A stretch of DNA of 64,000 bases from Acidobacteria bacterium Ga0077551 (GCA_001464545.1 LNFC01000020.1:1-64000), one strand, 5' to 3'. Positions 43,635 through 55,246 are shown, counted from the stretch's first letter. Notes: generated by a model not told the origin, from the sequence alone. Made by a program: numbers and translations.

Positions 43635-44792
43635 ATGGCGGATACGAACACGGAAACCCTGCGGCGCACCGCGCTTCATCCTCTGCATGTGCTGTATGGC
43701 GCGAAGCTCGTGCCGTTTGCCGGCTATGAAATGCCCGTGCAGTTTCCTGAGGGCGTAAAGGAGGAACACATCTGGACGCGTAGCGATGCTGGGCTGTTCG
43801 ATGTGAGCCATATGGGGCCGAGTTTCCTGACGCTCGCCTCCGGCATGCGGCGCGACCCGGCGGCGCATGAGGAGATCGCGGCGCTGATCGAGACGCTGGT
43901 GCCGTCCGACATCAAGGGGCTGAAGCCTGGGCAGGCGCGGCTCACCGTGCTGCTGAACGCCGAGGGCGGGATCCTCGACGACCTGATCATCACCCGTCCG
44001 TATGAGGAAGATCGCCAGGGCGAGCTCTATATCGTCGTCAATGGCGCGATGAAGGATCAGGACTGGGGCATCTTCGAGACGGCGCTTACGGGTAAGGCCG
44101 TGCTGACGCGCGCCGATGACGGCGTGCTGGTCGCGCTGCAGGGGCCGAAGGCGGAGAAGGTGCTGTCGGCCTATTTTCCGGAATGTGCGGGCCTCAAGTT
44201 CATGGAATGCCGGCGGCTGGAGCTGAACGGCGAGACGTTCGTGGTATCGCGCTGCGGCTATACGGGCGAGGACGGGTTTGAAGTCTGGGGCCGCGCGGCA
44301 GCCGGAACGGAACTCGCCGGCCTCCTGCTGGATGATCCCTGCGTGCGGCCGATTGGTCTTGGCGCGCGGGATTCGCTGCGCCTTGAGGCCGGGCTCTGCC
44401 TCTATGGGCACGATCTTGCGCCGGAGATCTCGCCGGTCGAGGCGGATCTTGCCTGGGTGATCCAGAAGCGCCGCCGCGAGGCGGGTGATTTCCCCGGCGC
44501 GGCGCGTATCCTCCGTGAGCTGAAGGACGGCCCGGCGCGCAAACGTGTCGGCATCCGGCCGCTGGAGCGTGCCCCGGCGCGCGAGGGCACAGAGATTTTC
44601 GTGGGCGGCGAAGCGGTGGGGGTGGTCACGTCCGGCGGCTTCGGGCCCAGCATCGATGCGCCGGTAACGATGGGCTATGTGGCCGCCGCCCATGCCGCGC
44701 CCGGCACGAAGATTGACCTGATGGTGCGCGGCAAGGCCCGCCCAGCCGAGATCGCCAGCCTGCCTTTCATTCCCGCACGTTACAAACGTTAA
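43635..44792 (+). CDS. gcvT: Glycine cleavage system aminomethyltransferase GcvT
   Basis: The T-protein releases ammonia and passes the one-carbon unit from the lipoyl arm to tetrahydrofolate. At 385 residues, it shows the N-terminal [13 protein letters not shown] and [14 protein letters not shown], the central [11 protein letters not shown], and [16 protein letters not shown]. The ATG at 43635 lies 45 bases after the riboswitch. First gene of gcvT-gcvH-gcvPA-gcvPB; 20 bases separate it from gcvH. Confidence 0.97.
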   Translation: MADTNTETLRRTALHPLHVLYGAKLVPFAGYEMPVQFPEGVKEEHIWTRSDAGLFDVSHMGPSFLTLASGMRRDPAAHEEIAALIETLVPSDIKGLKPGQARLTVLLNAEGGILDDLIITRPYEEDRQGELYIVVNGAMKDQDWGIFETALTGKAVLTRADDGVLVALQGPKAEKVLSAYFPECAGLKFMECRRLELNGETFVVSRCGYTGEDGFEVWGRAAAGTELAGLLLDDPCVRPIGLGARDSLRLEAGLCLYGHDLAPEISPVEADLAWVIQKRRREAGDFPGAARILRELKDGPARKRVGIRPLERAPAREGTEIFVGGEAVGVVTSGGFGPSIDAPVTMGYVAAAHAAPGTKIDLMVRGKARPAEIASLPFIPARYKR

Positions 44793-44812
44793 TCCGTTCA
44801 AGGAGAACCCTG

Positions 44813-45184
44813 ATGACCACTTACTATACCAAGGACCATGAATGGATCCGCGTTGACGGCGACACCGGCACCGTCGGCATCACGAATTACGCGGCCGGAC
44901 AGCTCGGCGATGTCGTCTATGTCGAGCTCCCCGAAACGGGCGCGAAGTTTGCGCGCGGCGATGATTTTGCGGTGGTCGAGAGTGTCAAGGCGGCCTCCGA
45001 TGTCTATGCGCCGGTGTCGGGCTCGGTGCTGGAGGTCAACACCGCGCTGACGGAGGCGCCCGAGAAGGTGAACGAAGCGGCCCAGGGCGATGCCTGGTTC
45101 GTGCGCGTGAGGCTGACCGATGCAGGCGAGTTGTCGGGCCTGATGGACGAAGCGGCCTATGCCGCCTTCTGCGAAGGGCTCTGA
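44813..45184 (+). CDS. gcvH: Glycine cleavage system H protein
   Basis: Lipoyl carrier of the complex, 123 residues. The lipoylated lysine is in [17 protein letters not shown]. The N-terminal [20 protein letters not shown] and the YVELPETG strand are family hallmarks. A ribosome-binding site (aaggaga) precedes the ATG. Six bases separate its stop from the gcvPA start. Confidence 0.98.
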   Translation: MTTYYTKDHEWIRVDGDTGTVGITNYAAGQLGDVVYVELPETGAKFARGDDFAVVESVKAASDVYAPVSGSVLEVNTALTEAPEKVNEAAQGDAWFVRVRLTDAGELSGLMDEAAYAAFCEGL

Positions 45185-45190
45185 GATCCG

Positions 45191-46534
45191 ATGCGTTACC
45201 TCCCGCTGACCCCCGAAGACCGCGCGAGCATGCTCGCCACGATCGGCGCCAAATCCGCCGATGATTTCTATACGGATGTTCCCAAGGCCGCGCGCCTGAA
45301 AGCCAAGATTGCCGGCCTGCCGGACCATCAGGGCGAGCTCGCCGTGGAGCGGCACATGACGAAGCTGGCGGCGAAGAACCGCTCGGCCTCTTCGGGCCCG
45401 TTTTTTGTCGGCGCGGGCGCCTACAAGCACCACGTGCCGGCGACAGTGGACATGATCATCCAGCGCTCGGAATTCCTGACGACCTACACGCCGTACCAGC
45501 CTGAAATTGCGCAAGGCACGCTGCAGACGCTCTTTGAGTTCCAGACGCAGGTGGCGGCGCTGACCGCGATGGATGTCGCCAACGCCTCGATGTATGACGG
45601 CTCGACCGCCTGCGCCGAGGCCGCCGTGATGGCGGCGCGCGTGACCAAGCGGAAGAAGGTCATCCTCTCGGGCGGCCTGCATCCGCACTATGCGGCGGCG
45701 ACGCGCCTGCTGTGCGAGGCGCAGGGCCTGACGGTCGTGCAGCTGCCGGTCGCCATCGACGGCGAAGGAGAGCTGGCAAAATCCGTGGACGGAGAAACCG
45801 CCTGCGTGATCGGCCAGAGCCCGAACGTGTTCGGCACGGTGACCGACCTTACGAGCGTTGCGAAAAGCGCGCACGACAAGGGCGCGCTGCTGGTTTCGGT
45901 GTTTACGGAAGCCGTGAGCCTGGGTCTGGTGACGCCGCCCGGCGAGATGGGGGCCGACATTGCGGCGGGCGAAGGCCAGTCGATCGGCAATGGGCTGAAC
46001 TTTGGCGGACCGTATGTGGGCCTTTTTGCATGCAAGGAAAAACTCGTGCGCCAGATGCCGGGTCGCTTGTGCGGTGAAACGGTGGACGCCGATGGCAAGC
46101 GCGGATTTGTGCTGACGCTGTCGACGCGCGAGCAGCATATCCGCCGCGACAAGGCGACCTCGAACATCTGCACCAATTCCGGCCTCTGCGCGCTGGCCTT
46201 CACCTCGCACATGACTTTGCTGGGCGGTAAAGGCCTGAAGCAACTCGCCGAGTTGAACCATGAGGCTGCGTGCGAACTGGCCGATACGCTCGGCGCGCTC
46301 AAGGGAGTCGAGGTGCTGACGCCGCGCTTCTTCAACGAGTTCGCGATCCGCACACCGGTCGATGCCGAAGCCGTGCTGGCGATGCTGGACGAAGCGGGCG
46401 TTGTCGGCGGCGTGCGGGCCTCGCGCCTGTTCCCCAAGGATCATCTCGGGGATGTCATTCTCGTCGCCGCGACGGAATGCACGACGACGGAAGATATTGC
46501 TGCCTACGCGGCGGCGCTGAAGGAGATCATCTGA
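45191..46534 (+). CDS. gcvPA: Glycine dehydrogenase (decarboxylating) subunit 1
   Basis: First half of a split P-protein, 447 residues. It begins [19 protein letters not shown] and shows [38 protein letters not shown] and [19 protein letters not shown], all typical of subunit 1. It pairs with subunit 2 to bind PLP and decarboxylate glycine. The stop overlaps the gcvPB start by one base (TGATG), giving tight translational coupling. Confidence 0.97.
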   Translation: MRYLPLTPEDRASMLATIGAKSADDFYTDVPKAARLKAKIAGLPDHQGELAVERHMTKLAAKNRSASSGPFFVGAGAYKHHVPATVDMIIQRSEFLTTYTPYQPEIAQGTLQTLFEFQTQVAALTAMDVANASMYDGSTACAEAAVMAARVTKRKKVILSGGLHPHYAAATRLLCEAQGLTVVQLPVAIDGEGELAKSVDGETACVIGQSPNVFGTVTDLTSVAKSAHDKGALLVSVFTEAVSLGLVTPPGEMGADIAAGEGQSIGNGLNFGGPYVGLFACKEKLVRQMPGRLCGETVDADGKRGFVLTLSTREQHIRRDKATSNICTNSGLCALAFTSHMTLLGGKGLKQLAELNHEAACELADTLGALKGVEVLTPRFFNEFAIRTPVDAEAVLAMLDEAGVVGGVRASRLFPKDHLGDVILVAATECTTTEDIAAYAAALKEII

Positions 46535-48105
46535 TGGGCATGAATACTCAGGGGCGCCCCACCGCACCGGCCTCTGCCTCGGGCGCCACCTTCGAAACCG
46601 TGTCCGGCTCGCGCGGACTTCTTCAGCGTGAGGATCTCCTGTTCGAGATAGGCACGCCCGAGACAACCGGTGTGGACCTGCCGAAGCCGAAGGGCACGAA
46701 GAACCGGCTCGGCGGCGTGAAGCGGAAAGTGGACACCGGTCTTGCCGGTCTTTCCGAGCCGCAGGCCGTGCGCCACTACATGCGCCTGTCGCAGAAGAAC
46801 TACGCGATCGATCTCGGCCTCTTCCCGCTGGGCTCGTGCACGATGAAGCACAATCCGCGCCTCAACGAGAAGATGGCGCGCCTGCCGGGCTTTGCGGATA
46901 TCCATCCGCTGCAGCCGCAGGCCACCGTTCAGGGCGCGCTGGAGCTGATCGATGAGCTGGCGACCTGGCTGAAGACGCTGACGGGCATGCCGTCGGTGGC
47001 GATGAGCCCGAAGGCAGGTGCGCATGGCGAGCTGTGCGGCATGCTGGCGATCCGCCAGGCGCTGATCGCGCGCGGCGAGGGCGACACGCGCAAGCGCGTG
47101 CTGGTGCCGGAATCCGCCCACGGAACAAACCCGGCGACGGCGGTGCAGTGCGGGTTCATCGTGGACGAGATCAAGGCTGACAAGCGCGGCCGGGTCGACA
47201 TGGAAGACCTGAAGTCCAAGCTGGCCCGCACCGATGATATCGCCGGAATCATGCTGACCAACCCGAACACCTGCGGCCTGTTCGAGACCGACATCAAGAA
47301 TATCGCCGACCTGATCCACACGGCGGGCGGCTATTTCTATTGCGACGGCGCGAACTTCAATGCCATCGTCGGCCGGGTGCGTCCGGGCGATCTCGGCGTC
47401 GATGCGATGCACATCAACCTGCACAAGACCTTCTCCACGCCGCACGGCGGCGGCGGTCCCGGCTCCGGCCCGACCGTATTTTCGCAGGCCCTCGCGCCCT
47501 ATGCGCCGGTGCCTTTCGTGACCAAGGATGAGGACGGCCTCTTCCGGCTTGTGGAGCATGTGGACGGCGAGGCCAGCGAGAGCTTTGGCCGGATGGTGGC
47601 GTTCCACGGCCAGATGGGCATGTTCGTCCGGGCGCTGACATACATGCTGAGCCATGGCGCGGACGGCCTCAAGCAGGTCGCCGAGGACGCCGTGCTCAAC
47701 GCGAACTATGTCCAGGCGCGCCTCAAGCATGTGATGACACCGGCCTTTGACGGCTTCTGCATGCACGAGGCGCTGTTCTCGGATGCGTTCACGGCCGACG
47801 GGATCGAGACCATCGACATCGCCAAGGCGCTGATCGACGAGGGCTATCATCCGATGACGATGTATTTCCCGCTCGTCGTCCACGGCGCGATGCTGATCGA
47901 GCCGACGGAGACAGAGTCCAAGGCCGAGCTTGACCGGTTCTGCGATGCGCTGGAGTCCATCGCACGCCGCGCGGCGCAAGGGGACGAGACGCTGAAAGGC
48001 GCGCCTTACCTTGCGCCGGCCAGGCGGCTCGACGAGACGCGGGCCGCGCGCAAGCCTGTGCTGAAGTGGACCGCACCGTTGCCGGAACAGATCGCTGCAG
48101 AATAA
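46534..48105 (+). CDS. gcvPB: Glycine dehydrogenase (decarboxylating) subunit 2
   Basis: Second half of the split P-protein, 523 residues, carrying the PLP lysine in HINLHKTFSTPHGGGG. LGSCTMKHNPRLNEKMARL and PGPGSGPTVF-type GGPGSGPTVFSQALAPY are other signatures. The N-terminal ~20 residues (GRPTAPASASGATFETV) are a low-complexity extension not common in the family. A long hairpin (48110-48154) shared with the convergent acyltransferase gene follows four bases after the stop. Confidence 0.97.
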   Translation: MGMNTQGRPTAPASASGATFETVSGSRGLLQREDLLFEIGTPETTGVDLPKPKGTKNRLGGVKRKVDTGLAGLSEPQAVRHYMRLSQKNYAIDLGLFPLGSCTMKHNPRLNEKMARLPGFADIHPLQPQATVQGALELIDELATWLKTLTGMPSVAMSPKAGAHGELCGMLAIRQALIARGEGDTRKRVLVPESAHGTNPATAVQCGFIVDEIKADKRGRVDMEDLKSKLARTDDIAGIMLTNPNTCGLFETDIKNIADLIHTAGGYFYCDGANFNAIVGRVRPGDLGVDAMHINLHKTFSTPHGGGGPGSGPTVFSQALAPYAPVPFVTKDEDGLFRLVEHVDGEASESFGRMVAFHGQMGMFVRALTYMLSHGADGLKQVAEDAVLNANYVQARLKHVMTPAFDGFCMHEALFSDAFTADGIETIDIAKALIDEGYHPMTMYFPLVVHGAMLIEPTETESKAELDRFCDALESIARRAAQGDETLKGAPYLAPARRLDETRAARKPVLKWTAPLPEQIAAE

Positions 48106-48109
48106 CCGC

Positions 48110-48154
48110 GTTCAAACGCTCCGGCGGAACAGTTTCCGCCGGAGCGTATTGAAC
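48110..48154. terminator. Long hairpin between convergent gcvPB and acyltransferase genes
   Basis: Arms 48110-48129 and 48134-48154 (GTTCAAACGCTCCGGCGGAA / TTCCGCCGGAGCGTATTGAAC) pair over about 20 bases with a single-base bulge, loop CAGT. The left arm contains the stop codon of the minus-strand acyltransferase gene. There are no clear T-runs, but the size and place suggest a bidirectional transcript end. Confidence 0.6.
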
Positions 48155-49464
48155 ACAAATACAGACGGCCGCTCGATCGTGACGTAGCCGAGCCAGCCCG
48201 CCAGAAGCGCCGCCACCATGCCGCCGATCAGGAAGACGAGGTTATCGACGATTCCGGTCGTGCCGAGACGCAGGTAGGAGGCCAGGTTGCCCTCCTCTTC
48301 AATCCGCAGCATCAGCCGCTGGATGATGCCGAGGGCGAAGAGATGAAACAGGTAAATGGAATAGGACCAGTCGCCGGCCCGTGTAGTTGCGCCGAGAAGC
48401 CACCGCCATAGGGGCGCTGCCTGGAGGAGCCACACTGGGCGCGCCTGACCGAGCAGCCAGCCGATCCAGAGCGTGACCAGAATGCCGATCGCACCCACCA
48501 GGGTCGAAAGGATCACAGCGCCCTGACGCAAGTCCAGCGGCGAGGCGGGGACAAGTTCAAACAGCTGGAACACGAATATCGAGAGAACGGCCCCGACCAA
48601 AGCCGGGACCAGCCATGCCAGGCGGCCCTGCACATCGAGGGCGGCCACGGCGTAGATCAGGAGCGCGCAGGGCAGGCCGATCTCCAGAACCCGGCCCCAC
48701 TGCAAGGTGTAGGGCGTTGGTTCTCCCTGCAGTCCGAGCGCGGCAATGAGCCAGAGCGTCGCAACCATCAGGACGATGCCCGGGCGCCAGAACAACCTGC
48801 TGGTCACGACCAGCCCGACGATCGCGCCGAAGATGAACTCCATCGTCATGGGGTGCACCGCGAGCGTGAGCAGATCCTTCGCGATCGGCGCGGGTAGTCC
48901 CGCCAGCGAGGCGCCGACAATAGCGATACCCCAAATCAGCAGCGCGTAGGGCAGAGCACCGCGCGGCAGGAACAGTAGGAGCGCAAAGACGAGGTAGAAG
49001 TAGACTTCATGGATCAGGGTCCAGCCGATCAAGAGTACCGGAAACTCCGCCTGAGGAATAAGAAGGTAGGACTTCCACAGGTACTGGTATTCAGGCGTGT
49101 CCGGGGTGAATGCTGCGCCGCTGGAATCGAACAGTACGACGCCCCCGCTGAGGACCATGTAAATCAGGCCCAGCGTAGCCGCTGCCCACCAGACCGGGTA
49201 GATGCGCGTGACCCGCGCGAAGAGGAAGTCGGCGCTCGTTGTCCGGCCCGGCAGCACGTCCCGCGTAACCCAAACCATCACGAAGCCGGAGACGACGAAA
49301 AACAAGTCGACCCCTGCAAACCCGCTGGCGAACAGTCCGCCGATCAAAGCAGGTTCAGAGCTTCCGCCACGCGCGATGCCGGCAATCTCCAGCGCCCGCG
49401 CGTGGTAAATGACCACCAGCAGTGCCGCGATGCCGCGCAGGGCCTGGATGGACTGGAGCTTCAT
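48112..49464 (-). CDS. Acyltransferase-3 family membrane protein
   Basis: A 450-residue inner-membrane O-acyltransferase (OafA/NodX type) with 10 or more helices. The catalytic-like His is in LRGIAALLVVIYHARAL, and the segment FASGFAGVDLFFVVSGFVM is the family signature, with the Arg-rich FARVTRIYPVWWAA behind it. Such enzymes modify surface polysaccharides or lipids. The start at 49464 (MKLQSIQALRG) is at the family N terminus. Its last codons lie in the long hairpin shared with gcvPB. No polysaccharide locus is adjacent. Confidence 0.93.
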   Translation of the reverse strand: MKLQSIQALRGIAALLVVIYHARALEIAGIARGGSSEPALIGGLFASGFAGVDLFFVVSGFVMVWVTRDVLPGRTTSADFLFARVTRIYPVWWAAATLGLIYMVLSGGVVLFDSSGAAFTPDTPEYQYLWKSYLLIPQAEFPVLLIGWTLIHEVYFYLVFALLLFLPRGALPYALLIWGIAIVGASLAGLPAPIAKDLLTLAVHPMTMEFIFGAIVGLVVTSRLFWRPGIVLMVATLWLIAALGLQGEPTPYTLQWGRVLEIGLPCALLIYAVAALDVQGRLAWLVPALVGAVLSIFVFQLFELVPASPLDLRQGAVILSTLVGAIGILVTLWIGWLLGQARPVWLLQAAPLWRWLLGATTRAGDWSYSIYLFHLFALGIIQRLMLRIEEEGNLASYLRLGTTGIVDNLVFLIGGMVAALLAGWLGYVTIERPSVFVFNTLRRKLFRRSV

Positions 49465-49574
49465 TCCGTCAATTCCAGCCTCTGCAGCCACGCAACCCAA
49501 AATCCTATTCGGTGTAGCAATCGGGCAACGGTGTTGCCAGACTTTCGACACAGGTGGGCAGTAAACGTTGTTGC

Positions 49575-49949
49575 ATGAATCCTGCAGCCCAGATCCAGAC
49601 CATGTCCACCGAATCCCATCCTGCGGCTCTGCCGCCCCAACCCACCTACGCCCCGCCGATGACGATCAACGTCCCGCGGCAGGGTGTGAACGTGGCTGCG
49701 CGCCAAGCCATGGCGCTCGCGGGACTGGGCCTGATCGTGCTGTCGGTGCCGGTGGGCTTTGCCACGCCTAACCTGCCGGTCGGCCTGCCAATGGCGGTGG
49801 TGGGCGCGGTTCTCCTCGGCCGCAACGCCGTCTGGGGCCGCCGCTGGGTGGAGGGCGTGCTGAGGCGCTATCCCAGGTTCGAAAAGATGGCGCCGAACTG
49901 GCTGATGACGCGCGTCTTCGGCCGGGAAAAGCGCGTCTTCACTGACTAG
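49575..49949 (+). CDS. Small membrane protein of unknown function
   Basis: A roughly 124-residue protein with a Pro-rich N terminus (HPAALPPQPTYAPPMTI) and one or two membrane helices (MALAGLGLIVLSVPVGFATP and LPVGLPMAVVGAVLLGRNAV), followed by a basic cytoplasmic tail (RRWVEGVLRRYPRFEKM). The layout resembles PGPGW-type small transmembrane proteins, tentatively. ATGs at 49575 and 49602 are both possible starts; neither has a strong ribosome-binding site. Confidence 0.68.
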   Translation: MNPAAQIQTMSTESHPAALPPQPTYAPPMTINVPRQGVNVAARQAMALAGLGLIVLSVPVGFATPNLPVGLPMAVVGAVLLGRNAVWGRRWVEGVLRRYPRFEKMAPNWLMTRVFGREKRVFTD

Positions 49950-50085
49950 AAAGCGCCCCGGCCGCGACCTTTCGGCAACATTCGTTTCGGGACTCACAGC
50001 TGATCCTCGCAGAGGGCGCTTGCCGTCTTGCCATTCCCGCAAAACGCCGCACACATGAACCGTTGGAACGACATGCGGGGCTGTG

Positions 50086-51485
<1,400 letters not shown>

Positions 51486-51489
<4 letters not shown>

Positions 51490-52751
51490 TCCGCCACCTG
51501 CTTATCAGTCTCGCGGCGGTCGCGGCCTCCCCGTTCGCCTTTGCGCAGCCCGTCGCGATCTACGGCGAAACCGTCTGGACCGGCACCAGCCAGGGCACGA
51601 TCTCGGACGGCGTGGTGGTGATCGAGAATGGCCGCATCGTCTCGGTCGGCCCCGCCTCCGCGCGTGTACCTGCGGGCGCCACCGAAGTGCGCGCGCAATG
51701 GGTGACGCCCGGCCTGATCTCTGCCTTTTCGCGCACCGGTCTGACGGAAGTCAGCGGTGTCGATGACGCCAATGACACGGGTGCTGCAAGCTCTGCCTTT
51801 TCGGCCGCGCTGAATGCAGCGGACGGGTTCAATCCCGACACCACGTCCATTCCCGTTACCCGCCTCGACGGGTTTACCCGTATCGCCGTTGCGCCGCAGG
51901 CAGAGAGCAAGCTGTTTGGCGGGCAGGGCTTTCTGGCAGACACGAGCGGGCTGCCCGGAAGCATTTTCCGGGAACGTGTCTTTGCGTTCGTGGTTCTGGG
52001 CGAGCGGGGCGCTTCGATTTCCGGCGGCTCGCGTCCGGCGGCCTGGGCCGCCTTGCGCGGCGCCTTCGACGACGTGCGTTTCTTCGGGGCGCGCTACATG
52101 ACCCACAATGAGGGCAATGTGCTGACGCGCATGGACGCGCAGGCTCTGATGCCGGCCGTGAAGGGAGACCAGCTGATCCTGTTCCAGGCCAGCCGGGCCA
52201 GCGATCTCGATGCCATCATGGATTTCAAGGAGCAGAACCCCTCGCTTCGGATGGCCATCGTGGGCGCGGACGAAGGCTGGATGGTTGCAGGCCGGCTCGC
52301 CGATCTGGATATCCCGGTGATCGTCGATGCCTTCTCCAACCTGCCTGCGAGTTTCTCGCAGCTGGCCTCGACCAGCGAGAACGCGAAGCGGCTGGCCGAG
52401 GCCGGTGTGACGGTGGCGATCGTGAACCTCGACAATGACAGCCATCTGGCCCGGCTCGCGACCCAGGTTGCCGGAAACGCGGTCGCCAACGGCATGGACT
52501 ATGACGACGCGATGCGCGCCCTGACGACCGCGCCAGCCGAGATCTTCGGCATGACCGGGCTCGGCGTGCTGGCGCCCGGCGCGCGGGCCGATGTCGTGGC
52601 CTGGGACGGCGATCCGCTCGAAGTCACTTCGGCGCCCTCGGCCGTCTATATCGACGGAGATTCCCAGCCGATGGAATCGCGCCAGACCAAGCTGCGCGAC
52701 CGTTACCGGACCATCGACGAAAGCCAGAAACCGACGGCGTTCAAGCGGTAA
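51486..52751 (+). CDS. Degenerate amidohydrolase-fold protein (lost metal ligands)
   Basis: A 421-residue exported protein (signal AAVAASPFAFAQ) with the same fold as its upstream partner: WVTPGLISAFSRTG replaces the HxH motif with Phe81 and Arg83, the later His sites are gone (LILFQASRASD and IVGADEGWM stand in their places), and the final Asp region reads IVNLDNDSHLAR. The beta-sandwich closing GVLAPGARADVVAWDGDPLEV is kept. It is probably a non-catalytic partner of the first protein. Translationally coupled to it by a four-base overlap. Confidence 0.85.
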
Positions 52752-52759
52752 CGGAGTTC

Positions 52760-53521
52760 ATGGAGGCAACGATCGCCGCTGACGAGGATCAACGCAGGCG
52801 CCTTGCTCTGATGGTCCTTTCATCGGCCGTCTGGAGTCTCCTGGGCTATGAGATCCTGATCGCCATCGGCAGCCAGATCGCTGGCTTTCATGGGTCGGCA
52901 AACGCCGCCTCGGAGGCTTTCTGGTTGCCATGGTGGGACATGGATCACCCGCGCTCAGGTCTCTATATGGCGATGATGCTGGCTGGTGGGACCGCGGCGC
53001 TGGTCGCTTACCTGAGAATAGCGGGCGTCACACGGGCGGCGTTGCCGATCGGCAGCCTGGGTCTCCCGATCCTGGGCGCCGTCCTGGCAGCCGTGTTGAT
53101 TGACATGTTTGCCTGGCAGGTGATCGTCAACCTCACAACTTCGCTGGATGCTGAAGGGGCGCTTCTGAACGAGCGCGAAGGCTATACTTATACCCTGACA
53201 CCGGCACATTTGCCGGGTGAGTTCATGTGGTCCGTGGTGATGGCTCCCATTTTCGAGGAGCTGGTCTTTCGGGGCTTGCTTCTGGGCTGCTTGCTGGCGC
53301 GGGGATGGAATCCGTGGCTTGCGATCGCCGTCACGTCCGCAGCGTTCGCCGGCATCCATAGCCAGTACTATTTGCCGGGTCTGACGAGCGTATTCATTGG
53401 CGGTCTGCTGTTTGGTTGGCTGCGTATCCTGAGCAACGGCCTCGCGGCACCGATCCTGGCGCATAGCGCAATGAACGGGTGGGTCTTTTTCCAGGATTGG
53501 AGCGGCATCGCTCAGACTTGA
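52760..53521 (+). CDS. CPBP family intramembrane metalloprotease
   Basis: A 253-residue membrane protein with about six helices. The CPBP (Abi) motifs are intact: EELVFRG (Glu166-Glu167 to Arg171), His200 in FAGIHSQYY and HSAMNG (His235, Asn239). Members cleave prenylated proteins, process bacteriocins or serve as immunity proteins. It starts eight bases after the degenerate amidohydrolase gene, suggesting a three-gene unit of two exported amidohydrolase-fold proteins and a protease. Confidence 0.9.
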   Translation: MEATIAADEDQRRRLALMVLSSAVWSLLGYEILIAIGSQIAGFHGSANAASEAFWLPWWDMDHPRSGLYMAMMLAGGTAALVAYLRIAGVTRAALPIGSLGLPILGAVLAAVLIDMFAWQVIVNLTTSLDAEGALLNEREGYTYTLTPAHLPGEFMWSVVMAPIFEELVFRGLLLGCLLARGWNPWLAIAVTSAAFAGIHSQYYLPGLTSVFIGGLLFGWLRILSNGLAAPILAHSAMNGWVFFQDWSGIAQT

Positions 53522-53693
53522 TGGTGCCGGTGTGCGAACAGGCCGGCATTACGAAAATTTCAGTGTTCCGGCGGGTTCTTGCCCGGGGTCTGTTCAACTG
53601 CCGTAAATGTTTCGGCCAGCACGCTGAATTCTTTGCCGTATAGCCGCCGCAATCAACGGCGAAATAACTGCGCCAGTCGAGGTGGGTAGAGTC

Positions 53694-54431
53694 ATGCTGT
53701 TTGCGTTTCTGATTTCGCTTGCCGTGGCCACGGGCTCCGGCCCGATGCATGCCGCCCTCGAGGCCACCGAAGCGCCGGATACGCTGCGCGCGGCCTTTAC
53801 GGTCGAACTCGTCTCGAACAGCGCGAACCACACCTACCTGTTTGACCCGCGCCTGCCGCCGGGCGCGCGCTGGGTCGTGCTGGAGCATCGGGGCAATGAT
53901 CCGGAGCTTGACCAGGTGGCCGCCAGCTGGGCCGCCGAGCCCGCACCAGACGGGCGCCTGTTTCCGGACGACCTGCGCGAGAGCCTCGGGCCGTCGGTCG
54001 ATGTGAACTCGGACGGGGATGCCTGGCGCATCAATTTCCGCCACCAGCCGAACTACAACGACACCGAATTCGATGTCTGGGCAGCCGAACGCCTCAAGGC
54101 GACGGCCTGGCTCGATCCGGTCGGCGAACGGTTCCAGCGGATCGATTACACCCTGCCGAAGCCCGTGAACGGGCCCTCGGGCGGCAAGCTCACCCGCTAC
54201 GAGCAAAGCTACCTGCTGAAAACCGAGCCGCGCTGGGGCTTTTCCTATGTCTCCGGCTTCACGATCGATCTGGAGGCCCGCGCCGCCTTCAAGCGCATCG
54301 AGCGGCGGTTCGAAGCCAAAGTGACGGACGTGTACTTCTTCTTCGCCAGCACGGACGCCGAGGCGGCGTATGACGCCCGGCGGGACGAAGCGCTACAGAT
54401 GGCCTCTGGACCCACGTCACCGGGGCGCTAG
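53694..54431 (+). CDS. Exported protein of unknown function
   Basis: A 245-residue protein with a short N-terminal signal (MLFAFLISLAVATGSGPMHA). The mature part is rich in Asp, Arg and aromatic residues and contains FTVELVSNSANHTYLFDPR, PPGARWVVLEH and FGFSYV-like WGFSYVSGFTIDLEARAAF, a beta-rich pattern. I do not recognise the family. An alternative GTG start at 53682 exists. Ten bases separate its stop from the DUF1489 gene start. Confidence 0.75.
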   Translation: MLFAFLISLAVATGSGPMHAALEATEAPDTLRAAFTVELVSNSANHTYLFDPRLPPGARWVVLEHRGNDPELDQVAASWAAEPAPDGRLFPDDLRESLGPSVDVNSDGDAWRINFRHQPNYNDTEFDVWAAERLKATAWLDPVGERFQRIDYTLPKPVNGPSGGKLTRYEQSYLLKTEPRWGFSYVSGFTIDLEARAAFKRIERRFEAKVTDVYFFFASTDAEAAYDARRDEALQMASGPTSPGR

Positions 54432-54441
54432 ACTCAAGTCC

Positions 54442-54858
54442 ATGACGATTCACATGGTCAAGCTCTGCGTCGGCGCAGACGATGTCGATGATTTGGCCGA
54501 CTGGCAGAAACGCTTGATGAAAAAGCTGCCCAATCCCGTGCACCATACGCGGATGGCGCCGAAACGCGCCGAAGAGATGCTGGATGGCGGCTCGATCTAT
54601 TGGGTGATCAAACGCGCGATCCGCGTGCGCCAGCGCATCATCGACATCCGCTCGGTGCCGGACGAGGACGGCAAGACAATGTGCGAACTGGTGTTCGATC
54701 CCGAGCTGGTGCGCACCTATGCCCAGCCCAAACGCCCGTTCCAGGGCTGGCGCTACCTGAAACCGGGCGAGGCGCCGCGGGACCTGAAGTCCGGCGAGGC
54801 AGCAATTGACCTGCCGCCCAGCCTCGACGCCGCCCTCAAGAATGCCGGCGTCTGGTAG
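54442..54858 (+). CDS. DUF1489 family protein
   Basis: A 138-residue soluble protein matching the alphaproteobacterial DUF1489 family: MTIHMVKLCVGADDVDDLADW, VHHTRMAPKRAEEMLDGGSIYWVIK and the FQGWRYL...DLP ending are its conserved blocks (given here in part). Function unknown. The start at 54442 was chosen because the conserved block begins there; an upstream ATG at 54370 lies inside the previous gene. Confidence 0.9.
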   Translation: MTIHMVKLCVGADDVDDLADWQKRLMKKLPNPVHHTRMAPKRAEEMLDGGSIYWVIKRAIRVRQRIIDIRSVPDEDGKTMCELVFDPELVRTYAQPKRPFQGWRYLKPGEAPRDLKSGEAAIDLPPSLDAALKNAGVW

Positions 54859-54956
54859 CTTCCCGTCTCCCAAACCCGAAGCAGCATTGAAAAACGGCGC
54901 GGGGTGGTGGAAACACGGCGCTGCTGATCAACCCGTTTTCCCGAAAGGCCGCGCCC

Positions 54957-55190
54957 ATGCCCCAGTTCGACATGATCCTCCTCACGCCTCAGGAGGCCGA
55001 AGGCGCCAACGTGATCGAGCACAAGGCCGGCGCGCCCGTGCATGAAGGTGGCGGAGACGAAACCTATCGGTGCGGCGGCTGCAAGACGAAGCTGCTCATC
55101 AACGTGTCCCACCGCGACGCCCACGGCGTCATCATCAAGTGCGGCAAGTGCGGCAAGATCAATACCGAGCCGCACCACCACCATCACTGA
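54957..55190 (+). CDS. Small double-CxxC protein with a C-terminal five-His tail
   Basis: A 77-residue protein with Cys39-x-x-Cys42 and Cys62-x-x-Cys65, a spacing suited to a zinc ribbon, and a natural tail of five histidines (73-77). The middle contains YRCGGCKTKLLINVSHRD and IIKCGKCGKINTEP. The pattern resembles Com-like or rubredoxin-type zinc ribbons, but no family is certain. It may bind zinc or nickel. Stand-alone gene between DUF1489 and the TauE transporter. Confidence 0.78.
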   Translation: MPQFDMILLTPQEAEGANVIEHKAGAPVHEGGGDETYRCGGCKTKLLINVSHRDAHGVIIKCGKCGKINTEPHHHHH

Positions 55191-55246
55191 GCGCCTAACC
55201 GGCAGCCGGAATCGACAGCGCCTCTGCGGGCCGCTAAGGCGGGCTC

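Noticed and set aside
46504-47979. Long minus-strand frame opposite gcvPB
   Set aside because: gcvPB is certain from its PLP motif; the opposite frame is His/Arg-rich with no recognisable domain.
49500-49575. Insertion-element boundary near the start of the small membrane protein gene
   Set aside because: No terminal inverted repeats, target duplication or transposase frame could be found in the surrounding sequence.
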